From Desulfoglaeba alkanexedens ALDC (GTDB lineage: Bacteria; Desulfobacterota; Syntrophobacteria; Syntrophobacterales; DSM-9756): a stretch of DNA of 64,000 bases. Shown one piece after another: positions 37,748 to 47,870 of this stretch (position 1 is the first letter of the stretch; the number at the start of each line of letters is the position of its first letter). The stretch lies in assembly GCF_005377625.1 (NCBI RefSeq), contig NZ_CP040098.1, positions 1,543,501 through 1,607,500 on the forward strand, written 5' to 3'. A model generated the notes under the pieces. The model saw only the letters and a list, made by a program, of their open reading frames with translations. It was not told the origin of the DNA and made no database searches. Position numbers and translations under genes: made by a program.

Positions 37748-40070
37748 AAACAACATAATAGGGCAGAACACGAAGGGGCAAATTCTGATGCCGAAATCTG
37801 CTGAGCATGTTTCTGATACTAAAGAATTCCTGGTTGAATTTGTCGTATTCCTTTTCCAATTGATCGGCTGTCATGCGCTCGGGCTGGACGATCACACTAT
37901 AGCCTGTGTAGCACTTATAATCACGATTCAATAACCGTCCCTCATTTGTAATTTGCCTGTGAAAGGCCGTGCCCGGGTATGGAATGACAAGATTGGGCGC
38001 AAGGGAAGTAATATCGCTGGTATTGAAAAACTCCAGAGTCTGCGTAAAAACTTCAGGACCATCGCCGTTAAGCCCAAAGATCAGGCCGCCACCGACCAAT
38101 ATCCCATGCCGGGTTAAAGTCGATATTTGTTCCTTGTATTTTTCTGTATGGTTAAAGGACTTATCGACGGATTTCAGACTTGCCGAATTGATGCTTTCCA
38201 ACCCAACGAAGACGCCCTTGCAGCCGGCCTCCGCAGCCAGGCGCACCAGTTCTTCGTCTTCGGCGGACCTCAACTCCATCTGCATCCATAATTTTTTCTT
38301 CAAGGGGACTAAGGCGGCGAACAGTTCCTTTGCATACTTGCGGTCAGCGCAGAGGTTATCATCCATAAAGAAAATATGACGGCTGTCAGCACGCGCCACA
38401 TCGGCTGCCACCTCGTCAATGGGACGTTTACGATAGGTCGGGTGAATATATCGATTGAAGCAGTAGGAGCAACAATTGGGACATCCTCGGGTGGCTTCCA
38501 CCGGGTAGATCGGTAGATAAAGTCCGTGCAGTAAGTCAAGACGAGGCGGTGCTAAATTGCGCAGATCCGGCGGCTCCGCATTACGATAAACTCTTTTCAA
38601 CGAACCAAGTTCTGCGTCTTTCAGTAAACTTTCCCATGCTCCGCCCTCGGCCTCGCCGATAAGGACAGCATCGAAATGTTCGAGAACCTCTTCGGGAACA
38701 GCGGTGGCGTGGGTTCCTCCCGCCACGGTTAATAGGCCGGTCTTCTTAGCCTTTTTGACAATCTCGTAAGCCATTGGAGCGTTATTGGTCGAGAAGGTGA
38801 TTCCCACCAAGTCAAACATACCTGAAGGGATCTCGATCTTCTCCACCCGACCATCGATGATCCGCACGTTGTGCTTGCCCGGAGTCGCTCCGGCCACTCG
38901 CGGCAGGGTGAGGGTTCTGAATTTGGTGAACGGCAAGGCGCGGGGTTGCGCATCAATCAGCAAAATATTCAGAGAACGCCCGCCGAGCTTCGGCCCGGGA
39001 CGGCTGGAAACCTTTTCTACGTTGAGCAAATAGCCATTGTTTATAACGCGATATGAAGGAAAACGGGACGTTTCGTTCGGGAGCCACTCCTTGCGCCTGC
39101 CCACGCAAAACAGCACCATCGGCGCCAGGTAGTCGCGCCACGAACAATAGATATCCGTTAAACACACCACCCAGGACTCGGGATATCGCGGGGGCCTCAG
39201 GGTTAAAGGCCACATGTGTTTCTTGATGATGTCTTCCTCCTTGGCGGAGAGGGGGGTAATCTGGCGTGCGTTTTGTAGGGCAATGAGAGGGTGTCTGATG
39301 CCGTGCCATCGTGGGCCTTCCCGGAGCCAGTCGTAATAAAAAAGATCATGTAAAAGAGCGCCTTTGACTACGGCCTCGGAGTCCAATGATAAACACTGGG
39401 ATATCCGAAATGCCTTCCAGGAAACGTCCAGGACGTGGTCAAGGCGGGATTTACCTAAATGGTGGTTAAAATCCTTTAACTTGATAACGCCCGGATGTTC
39501 AAGCAGCGGCCGCGCAATCTGAATAAATCTCCATCGAGCTGTATCCTGATCCGCCAGCCCGCTGCGTTCACTCATCCTCCTGCGCATAACCACGATAAAA
39601 TCTATAAGCATTGCCAGCCCTATCGAGCCAAGAACAACGTCAATAAGGAAATCGAATCGTTCATAAACATGTAATGCCCAGGGAATAAGCAAATCGAGAG
39701 CAATATCAAGCCCGGTCGCCAGCAACATCCAATAAATCGAAAAGCGAAGACAAGCGTGCCCTCGGATGTTGAACCGGTTGTCTCTATAATCCCAAAGACG
39801 TACATGAAGAATCTTTTCTATGGCTGCTCCCGTGATTAATTCGAGAACCGACAAAGAAATGAGATAAAAAAGGGAGCGGATGGGCAGGCTGTATGTATCA
39901 AGGATAACATGACCCCCTAAAACGAAGAGGGCTCCGAAGCCGTAAATTGGCAGGTAGAAGCCCTTCAGCAAACCAGGGTTGATCATTCGACGGTTTTTCA
40001 CCGAACGGAAAACCGCTTCCAGCATCCACCCCACAATAGAAAAAACAACGAAATAATTTAAATAAAACAC
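37683..40070 (-). CDS. Membrane (CmpB/DUF1113-like) - HD domain - B12-binding radical SAM fusion protein
   Basis: One 795-residue frame with three parts. Residues 1-175: four to five membrane helices of the putative ABC-transporter-type family (SIVGWMLEAVFRSVKNRRMINPGLLKGFYLPIYGFG). Residues about 190-330: an HD phosphohydrolase-like region (HHLGKSRLDHVLDVSW, GALLHDLFYYD, KKHMWPLT). Residues about 350-795: a cobalamin-binding domain and radical SAM core with CPNCCSYC, FFMDDNLCADRKYAKEL and LIFGLNGDG. GTG at 40070 with AAGGA upstream is the only start after an in-frame stop. GC content is visibly lower than in the flanks. Substrate unknown; likely membrane-associated. Confidence 0.82.
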   Translation of the reverse strand: MFYLNYFVVFSIVGWMLEAVFRSVKNRRMINPGLLKGFYLPIYGFGALFVLGGHVILDTYSLPIRSLFYLISLSVLELITGAAIEKILHVRLWDYRDNRFNIRGHACLRFSIYWMLLATGLDIALDLLIPWALHVYERFDFLIDVVLGSIGLAMLIDFIVVMRRRMSERSGLADQDTARWRFIQIARPLLEHPGVIKLKDFNHHLGKSRLDHVLDVSWKAFRISQCLSLDSEAVVKGALLHDLFYYDWLREGPRWHGIRHPLIALQNARQITPLSAKEEDIIKKHMWPLTLRPPRYPESWVVCLTDIYCSWRDYLAPMVLFCVGRRKEWLPNETSRFPSYRVINNGYLLNVEKVSSRPGPKLGGRSLNILLIDAQPRALPFTKFRTLTLPRVAGATPGKHNVRIIDGRVEKIEIPSGMFDLVGITFSTNNAPMAYEIVKKAKKTGLLTVAGGTHATAVPEEVLEHFDAVLIGEAEGGAWESLLKDAELGSLKRVYRNAEPPDLRNLAPPRLDLLHGLYLPIYPVEATRGCPNCCSYCFNRYIHPTYRKRPIDEVAADVARADSRHIFFMDDNLCADRKYAKELFAALVPLKKKLWMQMELRSAEDEELVRLAAEAGCKGVFVGLESINSASLKSVDKSFNHTEKYKEQISTLTRHGILVGGGLIFGLNGDGPEVFTQTLEFFNTSDITSLAPNLVIPYPGTAFHRQITNEGRLLNRDYKCYTGYSVIVQPERMTADQLEKEYDKFNQEFFSIRNMLSRFRHQNLPLRVLPYYVVFNMAYRLPRKAKSRTHWAELG

Positions 40071-40096
40071 TTAGTGATCCTTTCTGCCGCATCCCA

Positions 40097-40127
40097 CAAA
40101 TGACCAAAATGGTCGTGTGGTCATTTG
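40097..40127. promoter_or_regulatory. TetR operator region upstream of the fusion gene
   Basis: A perfect 10-bp inverted repeat CAAATGACCA ... TGGTCATTTG spans the site, with a nested GACCA-AAA-TGGTC palindrome in its left half (40,102-40,114). It lies in the 70-bp gap between the TetR gene and the fusion gene. The same AAATGACCACA string occurs upstream of the TetR gene itself, which points to one regulator binding both places. Confidence 0.65.
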
Positions 40128-40140
40128 CAGGTAAAAAAAA

Positions 40141-40740
40141 TTACTCCCTTGCGTTACGGAGCTCAAGGCCATGAAAAAGAATTTGAAGGAGATCGTCTAT
40201 CTCAGCGATTGCTCCCTCTAACTCCATTTCCAGAGTCCATCCAAATTCAAGCCCGTTAATTGCCGCCGCGATTGCTTTTGCTGTAGCAGGGATATTTATT
40301 GCCTGGAGAGCTGAGTTGTTCACCCCCTCTTCCAGAATCTCCTTAATGAGGTTCAACTCCTGTTTGGCGATCTCGGCCCGCTCTTTCTCTATAAAAGGTA
40401 GTAGATCCTCCGCCCGCTGGCGGTTGATCTCGTATAAGAAGCTCAAATTTTTATAATATTTGATCTTGGCAATGATCATCTCCCTTACCTTTAATTGTGC
40501 AGTCTTCTGGTCCCGCATCGCCTCACGCATTTTGACAATCATGATCTTGCCCTCTCGCTGCAAAATAGTTCGGTAAATTTCCTCCTTGCTTCGGAAATAA
40601 TTGTAGATCGTGCCTTTTGCTACCCGCGCCTTTTTGGCGATGTCATCCACCGCAGTCTTCTTAAAACCAAAGCGGGCAAACAATTCTTTCGATGCAGCGA
40701 GTATGCTCTCACGGAAGGTATTCCGCTTTTTTGTCCCCAT
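40141..40740 (-). CDS. TetR-family transcriptional regulator
   Basis: The HTH is typical: RESILAASKELFARFGFKKTAVDDIAKKARVAKGTIYNYFRSKEEIY. A helical ligand domain without obvious assignment follows (199 residues). It lies 70 bases upstream of the three-part radical SAM gene, in the same direction, so the two probably form a small regulon. Lysine- and isoleucine-rich codon use fits the lower GC of this segment and possible horizontal origin. Confidence 0.88.
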   Translation of the reverse strand: MGTKKRNTFRESILAASKELFARFGFKKTAVDDIAKKARVAKGTIYNYFRSKEEIYRTILQREGKIMIVKMREAMRDQKTAQLKVREMIIAKIKYYKNLSFLYEINRQRAEDLLPFIEKERAEIAKQELNLIKEILEEGVNNSALQAINIPATAKAIAAAINGLEFGWTLEMELEGAIAEIDDLLQILFHGLELRNARE

Positions 40741-40757
40741 AGCTCAAATCCTTTAGG

Positions 40758-40768
40758 AAATGACCACA
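40758..40768. promoter_or_regulatory. Operator half-site upstream of tetR
   Basis: AAATGACCACA, identical to one arm of the 40,097-40,127 inverted repeat, sits 18 bases before the TetR start. A second arm is not evident here, so this may be a weaker or half site for autoregulation. Confidence 0.45.
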
Positions 40769-41032
40769 AATCGAATCTAGTTCATTAGGCCAAAATTGTC
40801 AAAGCTTCCTTGTAACTTTTGTCGCAATCCCCGATGGCCACTTCAAAACCCCACCTGTGGCCGTCAGTCCGATAAGAATCAGATATGAAGTGTCAATTTC
40901 CTCCACAGGTTGCGCTGGCGGTGCCAGTGGGCGACGGCGGTGATGGGGCGGACATCCTTCTTACGGATTGGATCACGCCCTTTGACCGTCCGGGGCAGGA
41001 AGGGAATCGCTTCAGCGAAGGTTTTGGTTAGA

Positions 41033-41732
41033 GTACCTGAGCCGCTGGGAGGCGAGCGGGCTCACTCAGATCGAGATCCACCAAGACTTCGATCCTTGCG
41101 TGCTGAATCGGCTCATCCGGGTGTTGATGCAGCTATGATGGCTTCGCCCATAACCCCACGCGTGTTCCTCGCTCCGGGAAGGACCGACATGCGCAAGGCC
41201 ATCAATGGCTTGTCGGTGTTGGTGGAGGGACATCTGGAGTTGGACCCGTTTTCCGGGCATTGGTTCGTTTTCTGCAACCGAGCCCGCACCATAATCAAGA
41301 TTCTGTACTGGGGGGCAACGGATTTTGTCTTTGGCAGAAGCGTTTGGAGAAGGAGCGCTTTCACTCAAGATCCAGGTCATTCGCCACATCCGCATCAAGT
41401 ATGCGTGCAAAAGCTGCGAGGGAATAGAAAGCGGAGAGCCGGTGGAGCATGGCCACATTACGCCCGACAACAATGCCGCGGAAAATGCCATTCGCACCTT
41501 CGTCGTCGGCAGGAAGAACCGGCTCTTCACGGGTCACCCCAATGGGGCTCACGCCGGCGCCACCTTATCCACTCTGATCGAAACGGCCAAGGCTTGCGGG
41601 CTTGAACCCTACGCCTACCTGCGCTTCCTGTTTACAAAGATCCCTCATGCCCAAACCGATGAGCAATACGCGGCCCTGCTCCCCCAGAAACTTGCCCCCG
41701 AGCAGCTGGCGCTCGCCGATCCTTACGTGTAG
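41033..41732 (+). pseudogene. IS66-family element remnant (tnpA-tnpB-tnpC, broken)
   Basis: Three decayed genes are in order. A tnpA remnant (EYLSRWEASGLTQIEIHQDFDPCVLNRLIRVL), tnpB from about 41,136 (ITPRVFLAPGRTDMRKAINGLSVL, LDPFSGHWFVFCNRARTIIKILYW, then frameshift), and tnpC joined across a large deletion (IQVIRHIRIKYACKSCEG next to GHITPDNNAAENAIRTFVVGRKN, ending EPYAYLRFLFTKIPHAQT). The element is non-functional and lies directly between the TetR segment and ureD. The spacer 40,769-41,032 shows no gene. Confidence 0.85.
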
Positions 41733-41803
41733 TTCGCCAAACGCTTACCTTTAAACCCGCTTCTAGTTTTCGGCTGTGCCCGTTGATTCTGGATTCTTGG
41801 GAG

Positions 41804-42670
41804 TCAGAGCAGCCTTACAACCCTGTGAAGAAAGCTGTTATCCTCGATCGCCGGCAGGTTTTTCCTTATAAATCCTATTAGTTGAAAGAGAGGCTTCTGT
41901 ACGGAGGGGATGTTCGCTCCGAGGATTCTTGCGGTAAGAGCGCTTGCGGAGAGGGCGCTTAAGCCGCCGACTGCAGCCTTGTCCTGAAACAGGTCTCTCA
42001 TGCCTTCCAAGAAGGATTTCGACAGGCCGGGACCTCCGTGTACCAGACAGAGGAGCGCTGAGACGGTGTATGATTCCATCCTGCCAAGGGCCGAGTAATC
42101 TTCGTCCTGGGGCCGAAGCAGAAATCTATCGAAAACGATCGGCTTCCCTCCGTAAATGACCATGGTTGAACTGTCGTATTCCTCGAAGGCAAGGTTTTCT
42201 CCACGGCTGATCCGCCCTGTCGAGAACCAATCGAGAGAAAGGCACGTCGATCCTTCTTCCATGTGTATTGTCGTCCTTTGCCTGAACCGGGAGCCTGCAA
42301 AGGGGATCACGTATGAGGGGATATACTCGAGTATCGCCCCGTCGGCGATATGTATATGAGTTGTCTGCTCGGCACGGTTCGGGCCGGTTTTAAGGATTTT
42401 TGTGGCGGAAGGCGCGGTGATGAATGCATGGGCATGAGGCTGGAGTAATATATCGATCTCCACCCGGTCCCCGGCCAGATAGCCCGGCGTGGGGTTAACG
42501 ACGTAGGTGTAGGCACAGCCGCCGTCATCCGAGTAGAAGGGCGGAAAGGCGCAAAAGGGCATTCGGGAGAACGATTCGGCAAGAACCGTCTTTTTCCCTT
42601 CCTTTTTGAAAACCAGGCGGAGGTTGGGGGTGTCGTGCGGGATGTCAGGTACGGGTGAGAAAAAGGACAT
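41804..42670 (-). CDS. ureD: Urease accessory protein UreD
   Basis: UreD (288 residues) binds apo-urease and, with UreF and UreG, opens the active site for nickel insertion. Family features include [34 protein letters not shown] and [20 protein letters not shown]. It is the last gene of the operon, overlapping ureG by 26 bases. Position at the operon end is less usual than ureD first. IS66 debris begins about 70 bases downstream. Confidence 0.88.
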   Translation of the reverse strand: MSFFSPVPDIPHDTPNLRLVFKKEGKKTVLAESFSRMPFCAFPPFYSDDGGCAYTYVVNPTPGYLAGDRVEIDILLQPHAHAFITAPSATKILKTGPNRAEQTTHIHIADGAILEYIPSYVIPFAGSRFRQRTTIHMEEGSTCLSLDWFSTGRISRGENLAFEEYDSSTMVIYGGKPIVFDRFLLRPQDEDYSALGRMESYTVSALLCLVHGGPGLSKSFLEGMRDLFQDKAAVGGLSALSASALTARILGANIPSVQKPLFQLIGFIRKNLPAIEDNSFLHRVVRLL

Positions 42671-43259
42671 CTTCTTTTATCCACCTGACGACCGCTTCCA
42701 AGCCTTCGCCGCTTTTAAGGTTTGTAAAGACTGAAGGCCTTTTTCCCCTCATCTTTTCCGCATCCCTTTCCATGACAGCCAAATCGGCGCCCACCAGGGG
42801 CGCAAGGTCTGTTTTGTTTATTACGAGGAGGCTTGATTTCGTGACTCCCGGACCTCCTTTCCGGGGGATCTTGTCACCGCCCGATACATCGATGACGTAG
42901 ATCCAACAGTCCACAAGCTCAGGGCTGAAACTTGCGGCCAGATTGTCGCCTCCGCTTTCGACAAAGAGTATATCCAGATCAGGGAAGGTCTCGACGAGAG
43001 AACGTATGGCCTCCTGGTTAAGAGAAGGATCCTCCCTTATGGCCGTGTGCGGACAGCCTCCGGTCTCGACGCCCACTATCCGCTCTTTTGGCAGCACGGC
43101 CGCCCGTATGAGGAATTCGGCGTCTTCCTTGGTATAGATGTCGTTTGTGACGACCGCGATGGAGAATTGGGGCGTCAGGACCCGGCACAGTTTTTCAATG
43201 AGCGCCGTTTTACCGGACCCCACCGGGCCGCCGACCCCAATCTTTACGGGTTTTTTCAT
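42645..43259 (-). CDS. ureG: Urease accessory GTPase UreG
   Basis: UreG is the SIMIBI GTPase that powers nickel delivery to urease. The P-loop [19 protein letters not shown], the nickel-binding motif [19 protein letters not shown] and the base-recognition motif VINKTDLAP are intact. Length 204 residues is standard. It lies nine bases after ureF. Confidence 0.96.
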   Translation of the reverse strand: MKKPVKIGVGGPVGSGKTALIEKLCRVLTPQFSIAVVTNDIYTKEDAEFLIRAAVLPKERIVGVETGGCPHTAIREDPSLNQEAIRSLVETFPDLDILFVESGGDNLAASFSPELVDCWIYVIDVSGGDKIPRKGGPGVTKSSLLVINKTDLAPLVGADLAVMERDAEKMRGKRPSVFTNLKSGEGLEAVVRWIKEDVLFLTRT

Positions 43260-43268
43260 TCTCGACCC

Positions 43269-43961
43269 CTATGATTTGAATAGCCGCACAGGCAAGTGTT
43301 CGTGTTGCATCGACCGTATCTCAACGGCCGGAGCAAAGCCGGCGATGTCCTCTTCCCCGAGATGCTCCGCTTCCTTCGCGATACGGGCGATGAGGGGCTT
43401 CAGGTGATTTATCGCAAGCTGTCCGTCACTGGGGCCCAAAGGTATCAATCTTACCCCTGCGCTGACGAGCGAGCTGACCGTGGAATACAGGTAGGTAAGC
43501 AACGTGGTCTCTGTCTTTATTCCCGTTGCGCCGCAAACGGCGCCGAATATTACCGGATGATGTCCGTCGAGGTTGCGGGCTTCCAGGTTGCGTAGAAGCG
43601 ATTGAAGAACGGAAGAAGGGTAAAGACCGGCCATTGCCTGCAGAAATTGTCTTCCCATCTGCATGCTCGCCGCACGCAGCTCGGCCGGCAGCTTCATGGC
43701 GTGAAGGAGATGGTCGAGCCTGCCTATCTCGTCCGGATCGGGCCTGCATGACGCCGTATGGGAAAGCTTGACGAAGAGGAGATCGCAGCGGGCCACGAGA
43801 CCGACGAGGTACGACTCGATGAAGGCGGTGAGACTTACCCTGTCAGCGACCCGGCCGTCGAACACATACGTCTCGAGGCCGGAGGAATAGGCAAACGCAC
43901 CGGACGGGAAGAACGAATCGCCGATCTGGAGCGCAGTGAGAAACGCTTCATGCTCATCCAT
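43269..43961 (-). CDS. ureF: Urease accessory protein UreF
   Basis: UreF (230 residues) is an all-helical activator of UreG in the urease maturation complex. Typical segments are LQIGDSFFPSGAFAYSSGLETYV near the N-terminus and VRLIPLGPSDGQLAINHLKPLI near the C-terminus. It overlaps ureE by 8 bases. Confidence 0.9.
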   Translation of the reverse strand: MDEHEAFLTALQIGDSFFPSGAFAYSSGLETYVFDGRVADRVSLTAFIESYLVGLVARCDLLFVKLSHTASCRPDPDEIGRLDHLLHAMKLPAELRAASMQMGRQFLQAMAGLYPSSVLQSLLRNLEARNLDGHHPVIFGAVCGATGIKTETTLLTYLYSTVSSLVSAGVRLIPLGPSDGQLAINHLKPLIARIAKEAEHLGEEDIAGFAPAVEIRSMQHEHLPVRLFKS

Positions 43962-44391
43962 GGTGATGCACCATCCTTACGGGCTCGAATTTGCCTTTTC
44001 TACGTTCGTATGGAACACCCGATTTCGAAAGCCACTCTTCGATAAGGCGATCATACGGTGTCGCCAGAGAGCCGTGGCTGATCGAAACGGGAAGGTGCCT
44101 GTTGCCCATTTCATATCCCAGGGCCGCCGCCGAAGTCGGATCACGGAGGGGCACCACAAGTAGGTCCTCCTCTTTTGCCTCTATGGAAATGTAAAAGTCA
44201 GGCTCCACGTACACTACCTCGCCGTCACCGAGGACGGTCCCCGTGGGCAGAGCGATCGCGCATTCTCTTCCCTTCAGCGTCCGTACGCGCTGCCTGGTTC
44301 GTCTTCTGTCTTCCCAGCCCATCACAATGACATCGTGTTCGGCCTGTGCGGGAATCGCCCGGTTCTTGTCGATCTCTTCTATGATAATCAT
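43954..44391 (-). CDS. ureE: Urease accessory metallochaperone UreE
   Basis: UreE carries nickel to the urease maturation complex. The 145-residue protein has the peptide-binding N-domain (RVRTLKGRECAIALPTGTVLGDGEVVY) and the metal-binding domain with YEMGNRHLPVSIS. The tail is short (VHHHG), unlike long His-rich tails of some UreE proteins. ATG at 44391 is chosen; the same frame is open far upstream only because it lies antiparallel to ureC coding sequence. Confidence 0.92.
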   Translation of the reverse strand: MIIIEEIDKNRAIPAQAEHDVIVMGWEDRRRTRQRVRTLKGRECAIALPTGTVLGDGEVVYVEPDFYISIEAKEEDLLVVPLRDPTSAAALGYEMGNRHLPVSISHGSLATPYDRLIEEWLSKSGVPYERRKGKFEPVRMVHHHG

Positions 44392-44393
44392 GG

Positions 44394-46112
44394 CTAAAAC
44401 AGGAAATACCTCTGGGTGAGCGGCAGCTCCAGGGCGTGCCCGCACGTCAGGATCTGCCCGTCCGCTTTGACGACGTACGTTTCTGGATCCACCTCTATTG
44501 CGGGCAGACAGTCGTTGTTTATCATGTCTTTCTTGCCGATCGCCCGGCAGTTGCTCACGAATGCCGCCTCTTTGGTCAACCCCAGGCGACGGTGGACACC
44601 GGCCTCGATGGCGGCCTTTGAAAGAAAGGTCAGGCATGTTGTGGCGGGCGCACGACCGAACGCGCCGAACATGGGTCGCATCATGAGCGGCTGAGGGGTG
44701 GGGATGGAGGCATTGGCGTCGCCCATCTGAGCATATGCGATAAAGCCGCCCTTTATGATCATCGCCGGTTTTACGCCGAAGAAGGCCGGTTCCCAAAGAA
44801 CGATATCGGCAAGCTTTCCCTTCTCGAGCGAGCCGACGTACCGGGATATCCCGTGGGTGACGGCAGGATTAATCGTGTACTTGGCCACGTACCTTTTGGC
44901 CCGGAGGTTATCATTGTCCGTCTCGTCACCCGGAAGTTTGCCCCTCTGCAGCTTCATTTTGTGCGCGGTCTGCCAGGTCCTGATAATCACTTCTCCGACC
45001 CGCCCCATGGCCTGCGAGTCGGAGGACATCATACTGAATGCCCCCATATCGTGAAGGATGTCCTCGGCCGCTATGGTTTCCGCCCGGATGCGTGAGTCGG
45101 CAAAGGCCACATCCTCCGGAATGCGGGGATCGAGGTGATGGCACACCATGAGCATGTCCAGGTGCTCGTCCATGGTATTGACCGTGAAAGGCATGGTGGG
45201 GTTGGTCGATGAGGGAAGGACATTCGCCTCCCCGCACGCCCTGATGATATCGGGCGCATGCCCGCCGCCTGCCCCTTCCGTATGGTACGTGTGAATGGTC
45301 CTTCCCTTGAATGCTGAAAGGGTCTCTTCCACGAAGCCTGCCTCGTTCAGGGTATCCGTGTGGATTGCAACCTGGACGTCATACTCCTCCGCAACGGAAA
45401 GGGCCGTATCGATAGCCGCCGGGGTAGAACCCCAGTCCTCATGCAGCTTGAGCCCGATGGCCCCTGCCTCGATCTGTTCGCGTAAGGGGTCGGCAGTGGA
45501 ACAGTTGCCCTTACCGAGAAAGCCGAAATTCAGGGGAAAGGCCTCGACGGATTCGAGCATGCGATGGATGTTCCATTCGCCGGGGCTGCACGTGGTCGCA
45601 TTTGTTCCGGTCGCCGGCCCCGTGCCCCCTCCGATTATGGTCGTAATCCCCGATTCGATGGCGGTTTCGATCTGCTGGGGGGAGATGAAGTGAATGTGCG
45701 TATCGATCCCTCCGGGGGTCGCAATAAGTCCTTCCCCGGCAATGACCTCGGTGGATGCACCGACGACCATCCCGGCGGTCACGCCATCCATGAGATCCGG
45801 GTTGCCTGCCTTGCCTATGCCCCATATCTTTCCGTCCCTGATGCCTATATCCGCCTTGACGATACCCCAGTGGTCCAGTATGGTCGCATTGGTGATGACC
45901 ACATCGAGAACTCCTTCCTTTCGGGTGGCGGTGGGCGATTGCCCCATGCCGTCGCGGATCACCTTGCCTCCGCCGAATTTCACCTCGTCGCCGTAGGCGG
46001 TAAGATCCTGTTCGATCTCTATGAAAAGCTCGGTATCGGCGAGACGAACCCTGTCCCCTGTGGTCGGGCCGAACATATCCGCATATTGTTTCCTGCCGAT
46101 TCGTATTCCCAC
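44394..46112 (-). CDS. ureC: Urease alpha subunit
   Basis: UreC is the catalytic subunit that hydrolyses urea to ammonia and carbamate. The dinickel site is intact: [14 protein letters not shown], the carbamylated lysine in [21 protein letters not shown], and the flap histidine in [21 protein letters not shown]. Start GTG at 46112 follows GGAGG by eight bases and gives 572 residues, family length. The ureB stop is one base upstream, indicating translational coupling. Confidence 0.97.
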   Translation of the reverse strand: MGIRIGRKQYADMFGPTTGDRVRLADTELFIEIEQDLTAYGDEVKFGGGKVIRDGMGQSPTATRKEGVLDVVITNATILDHWGIVKADIGIRDGKIWGIGKAGNPDLMDGVTAGMVVGASTEVIAGEGLIATPGGIDTHIHFISPQQIETAIESGITTIIGGGTGPATGTNATTCSPGEWNIHRMLESVEAFPLNFGFLGKGNCSTADPLREQIEAGAIGLKLHEDWGSTPAAIDTALSVAEEYDVQVAIHTDTLNEAGFVEETLSAFKGRTIHTYHTEGAGGGHAPDIIRACGEANVLPSSTNPTMPFTVNTMDEHLDMLMVCHHLDPRIPEDVAFADSRIRAETIAAEDILHDMGAFSMMSSDSQAMGRVGEVIIRTWQTAHKMKLQRGKLPGDETDNDNLRAKRYVAKYTINPAVTHGISRYVGSLEKGKLADIVLWEPAFFGVKPAMIIKGGFIAYAQMGDANASIPTPQPLMMRPMFGAFGRAPATTCLTFLSKAAIEAGVHRRLGLTKEAAFVSNCRAIGKKDMINNDCLPAIEVDPETYVVKADGQILTCGHALELPLTQRYFLF

Positions 46113-46113
46113 C

Positions 46114-46482
46114 TCATGCACCTCCGAAGCCTTTTTGTCGGGCCGCCTGCAAGGCACGGTCTTTTACCGATTCGTCGTCCAGAGGCCCGTTGGTGAGCCC
46201 GTTAAGGCCGTAAACCGTTTTGGCCCCGCCGAATTCGACAAGAGAGACCTCTTTCTGCTGCCCCGGTTCGAACCTGACCGCCGTCCCCGCGGGAATGTCG
46301 AGCCTCATGGAAAAGGCCTGACTGCGGTCGAAGACGAGTTCTTTGTTCACCTCGAAGAAATGGAAATGTGAGCCCACCTGCACGGGGCGGTCGCCGGTGT
46401 TGCCAACCATGAGTTTTGCAGTTCGTCTTCCCCGGTTGAGCTCGATCTCACCGTCTTTGATGATGTATTCTCCCGGTATCAT
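46114..46482 (-). CDS. ureB: Urease beta subunit
   Basis: Structural subunit (122 residues) beginning [19 protein letters not shown], with [24 protein letters not shown] and [24 protein letters not shown] at 46482 fits family N-termini and has AGGAGG just upstream; a GTG five codons earlier is possible. It is separate from ureA, as in most bacterial ureases. Confidence 0.95.
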   Translation of the reverse strand: MIPGEYIIKDGEIELNRGRRTAKLMVGNTGDRPVQVGSHFHFFEVNKELVFDRSQAFSMRLDIPAGTAVRFEPGQQKEVSLVEFGGAKTVYGLNGLTNGPLDDESVKDRALQAARQKGFGGA

Positions 46483-46512
46483 GGACCTCCTCGCCACTGT
46501 TGGAGTTTTATG

Positions 46513-46815
46513 TCACCGTATGGGGTCGTGAATTGTGACGAGCTTTGTGCCGTCCGGAAAAGTGCCCTCTATCTGGATTTCCCTGATCATTTCCGGCACA
46601 CCTTCCATCACGTCGTCTTTCGTTAGTATTGTCGCACCGTAGGACATCAGGTCAGCGACCTTTCTGCCGTCCCGTATGCCTTCGAGAACTGCCGCAGTGA
46701 TCACCGCGATCGCCTCGGGATGGTTCAGCTTCAAGCCCCTGGCCATCCGGTCTCTTGCGAGCATCGCAGCCGTATAAATGAGAAGTTTCTCTTTTTCCCT
46801 CTCGGAGAATCTCAT
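46513..46815 (-). CDS. ureA: Urease gamma subunit
   Basis: The 100-residue UreA starts [20 protein letters not shown] and contains [24 protein letters not shown] and [20 protein letters not shown], all family hallmarks. ATG at 46815 gives exact family length. It follows the PII gene by 19 bases within the operon. Confidence 0.96.
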   Translation of the reverse strand: MRFSEREKEKLLIYTAAMLARDRMARGLKLNHPEAIAVITAAVLEGIRDGRKVADLMSYGATILTKDDVMEGVPEMIREIQIEGTFPDGTKLVTIHDPIR

Positions 46816-46834
46816 GTGCGCTCTCCTCTGGTCA

Positions 46835-47161
46835 CTACAGGGTCGCTTCCCCCTGTTCCCCGGTTCGTATGCGAATCGCTTCTTCGACATCTATGACGAA
46901 GATCTTTCCATCTCCTATGTGACCGGTTTTTCCCGCATCGGTAACGATGCCCGTAATTGTCTTCACGTCCCCGTCTTTTGCCGCTATGAGAAGACAGGAT
47001 TTCGGCAGCTTTTCATAGTGCATGTCGCCGATGGTAATGCCTTTCTGCCTGCCTCTGCCTCTCACGCTGAATTCCGTCAGCGAGGGGAAGCCTGCTTCCT
47101 TAAGTCGGTCTTCAACACCCTTCAATCTGTCCGGTCTCAGGATGGCAACGATCATTTTCAT
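46835..47161 (-). CDS. PII-family nitrogen regulator, NifI-like
   Basis: This 108-residue trimeric-type signal protein has [20 protein letters not shown], a T-loop [23 protein letters not shown] with Tyr49, and the C-terminal [26 protein letters not shown]. The RGRGRQKG loop and the length resemble NifI1 proteins of nif clusters more than GlnB/GlnK. Placed between urtE and ureA, it could sense 2-oxoglutarate and ATP/ADP and gate urea uptake or hydrolysis; that target is an inference. Confidence 0.85.
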   Translation of the reverse strand: MKMIVAILRPDRLKGVEDRLKEAGFPSLTEFSVRGRGRQKGITIGDMHYEKLPKSCLLIAAKDGDVKTITGIVTDAGKTGHIGDGKIFVIDVEEAIRIRTGEQGEATL

Positions 47162-47177
47162 TGTCAGATCCCCTTTT

Positions 47178-47870
47178 TCAAATAGCCATGTGGTTCTTTA
47201 TATCGTCCCTGCTGAGCTCCCCGACATTGCCGTGAAAGGCAATCGATCCTTTTTCCATGACGTAGCAGAAATCGGCAAGCCTCAGCGCAAACTCCATGTA
47301 TTGTTCCACAAGGAGAATGGATAGCTTCCCCTGCTCTTTGATGAATTGTATGGTGTTCTCTATCTCGAAGACAATCGACGGCTGTATGCCCTCGGTCGGC
47401 TCGTCGAGAAGGAGCAGTTTCGGTTCCGTTATCAGGATGCGCGCTATGGCAAGCTGCTGCTGCTGGCCGCCGCTCAGGTCGCCGCCTTTCCTGTTCTGTA
47501 TATCTCTGAGCCCCGGAAACAGCGCAAAAATCCCTTCCGGCACCGCAGCCTTCTTCCCCCGCGCTTCCAGCCCGACCACAAGGTTCTCTTCAACGGTTAG
47601 GAACGGGAATATTTCCCGGCCCTGGGGAACGTAGCCGATCCCTTCGAGCGCCCTTGCCTCCGGTCTCAAATGGGTGATGTCGCGGCCGTTATAGGTAATG
47701 GCGCCTTTCAGAGGACGGATCAGGCCCATCACTGTCTTGAGCAGCGTCGTCTTTCCGACGCCGTTGCGGCCCATCACAGCGACAACGGAACCCCTGGGGA
47801 TCTCGATATCGACGTCCCTCAGGATCACCGTTTCTCCGTAGGCGCTTGTGATATTCTTAATGGAAAGCAT
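47178..47870 (-). CDS. urtE: Urea ABC transporter ATP-binding protein UrtE
   Basis: A LivF-type ATPase of 230 residues: Walker A GRNGVGKTTLLKTVMG, signature LSGGQQQQLAIARIL, Walker B LLLLDEPTEGIQPSI. The EGIQPSIV wording is typical of UrtE. It works with UrtD on the UrtBC permease. Its start overlaps urtD by 14 bases. Confidence 0.92.
   Translation of the reverse strand: MLSIKNITSAYGETVILRDVDIEIPRGSVVAVMGRNGVGKTTLLKTVMGLIRPLKGAITYNGRDITHLRPEARALEGIGYVPQGREIFPFLTVEENLVVGLEARGKKAAVPEGIFALFPGLRDIQNRKGGDLSGGQQQQLAIARILITEPKLLLLDEPTEGIQPSIVFEIENTIQFIKEQGKLSILLVEQYMEFALRLADFCYVMEKGSIAFHGNVGELSRDDIKNHMAI

Noticed and set aside
43954-44796. UreE extended to 280 residues
   Set aside because: The extra N-terminal part overlaps ureC and has no UreE similarity; ATG at 44391 fits the family.
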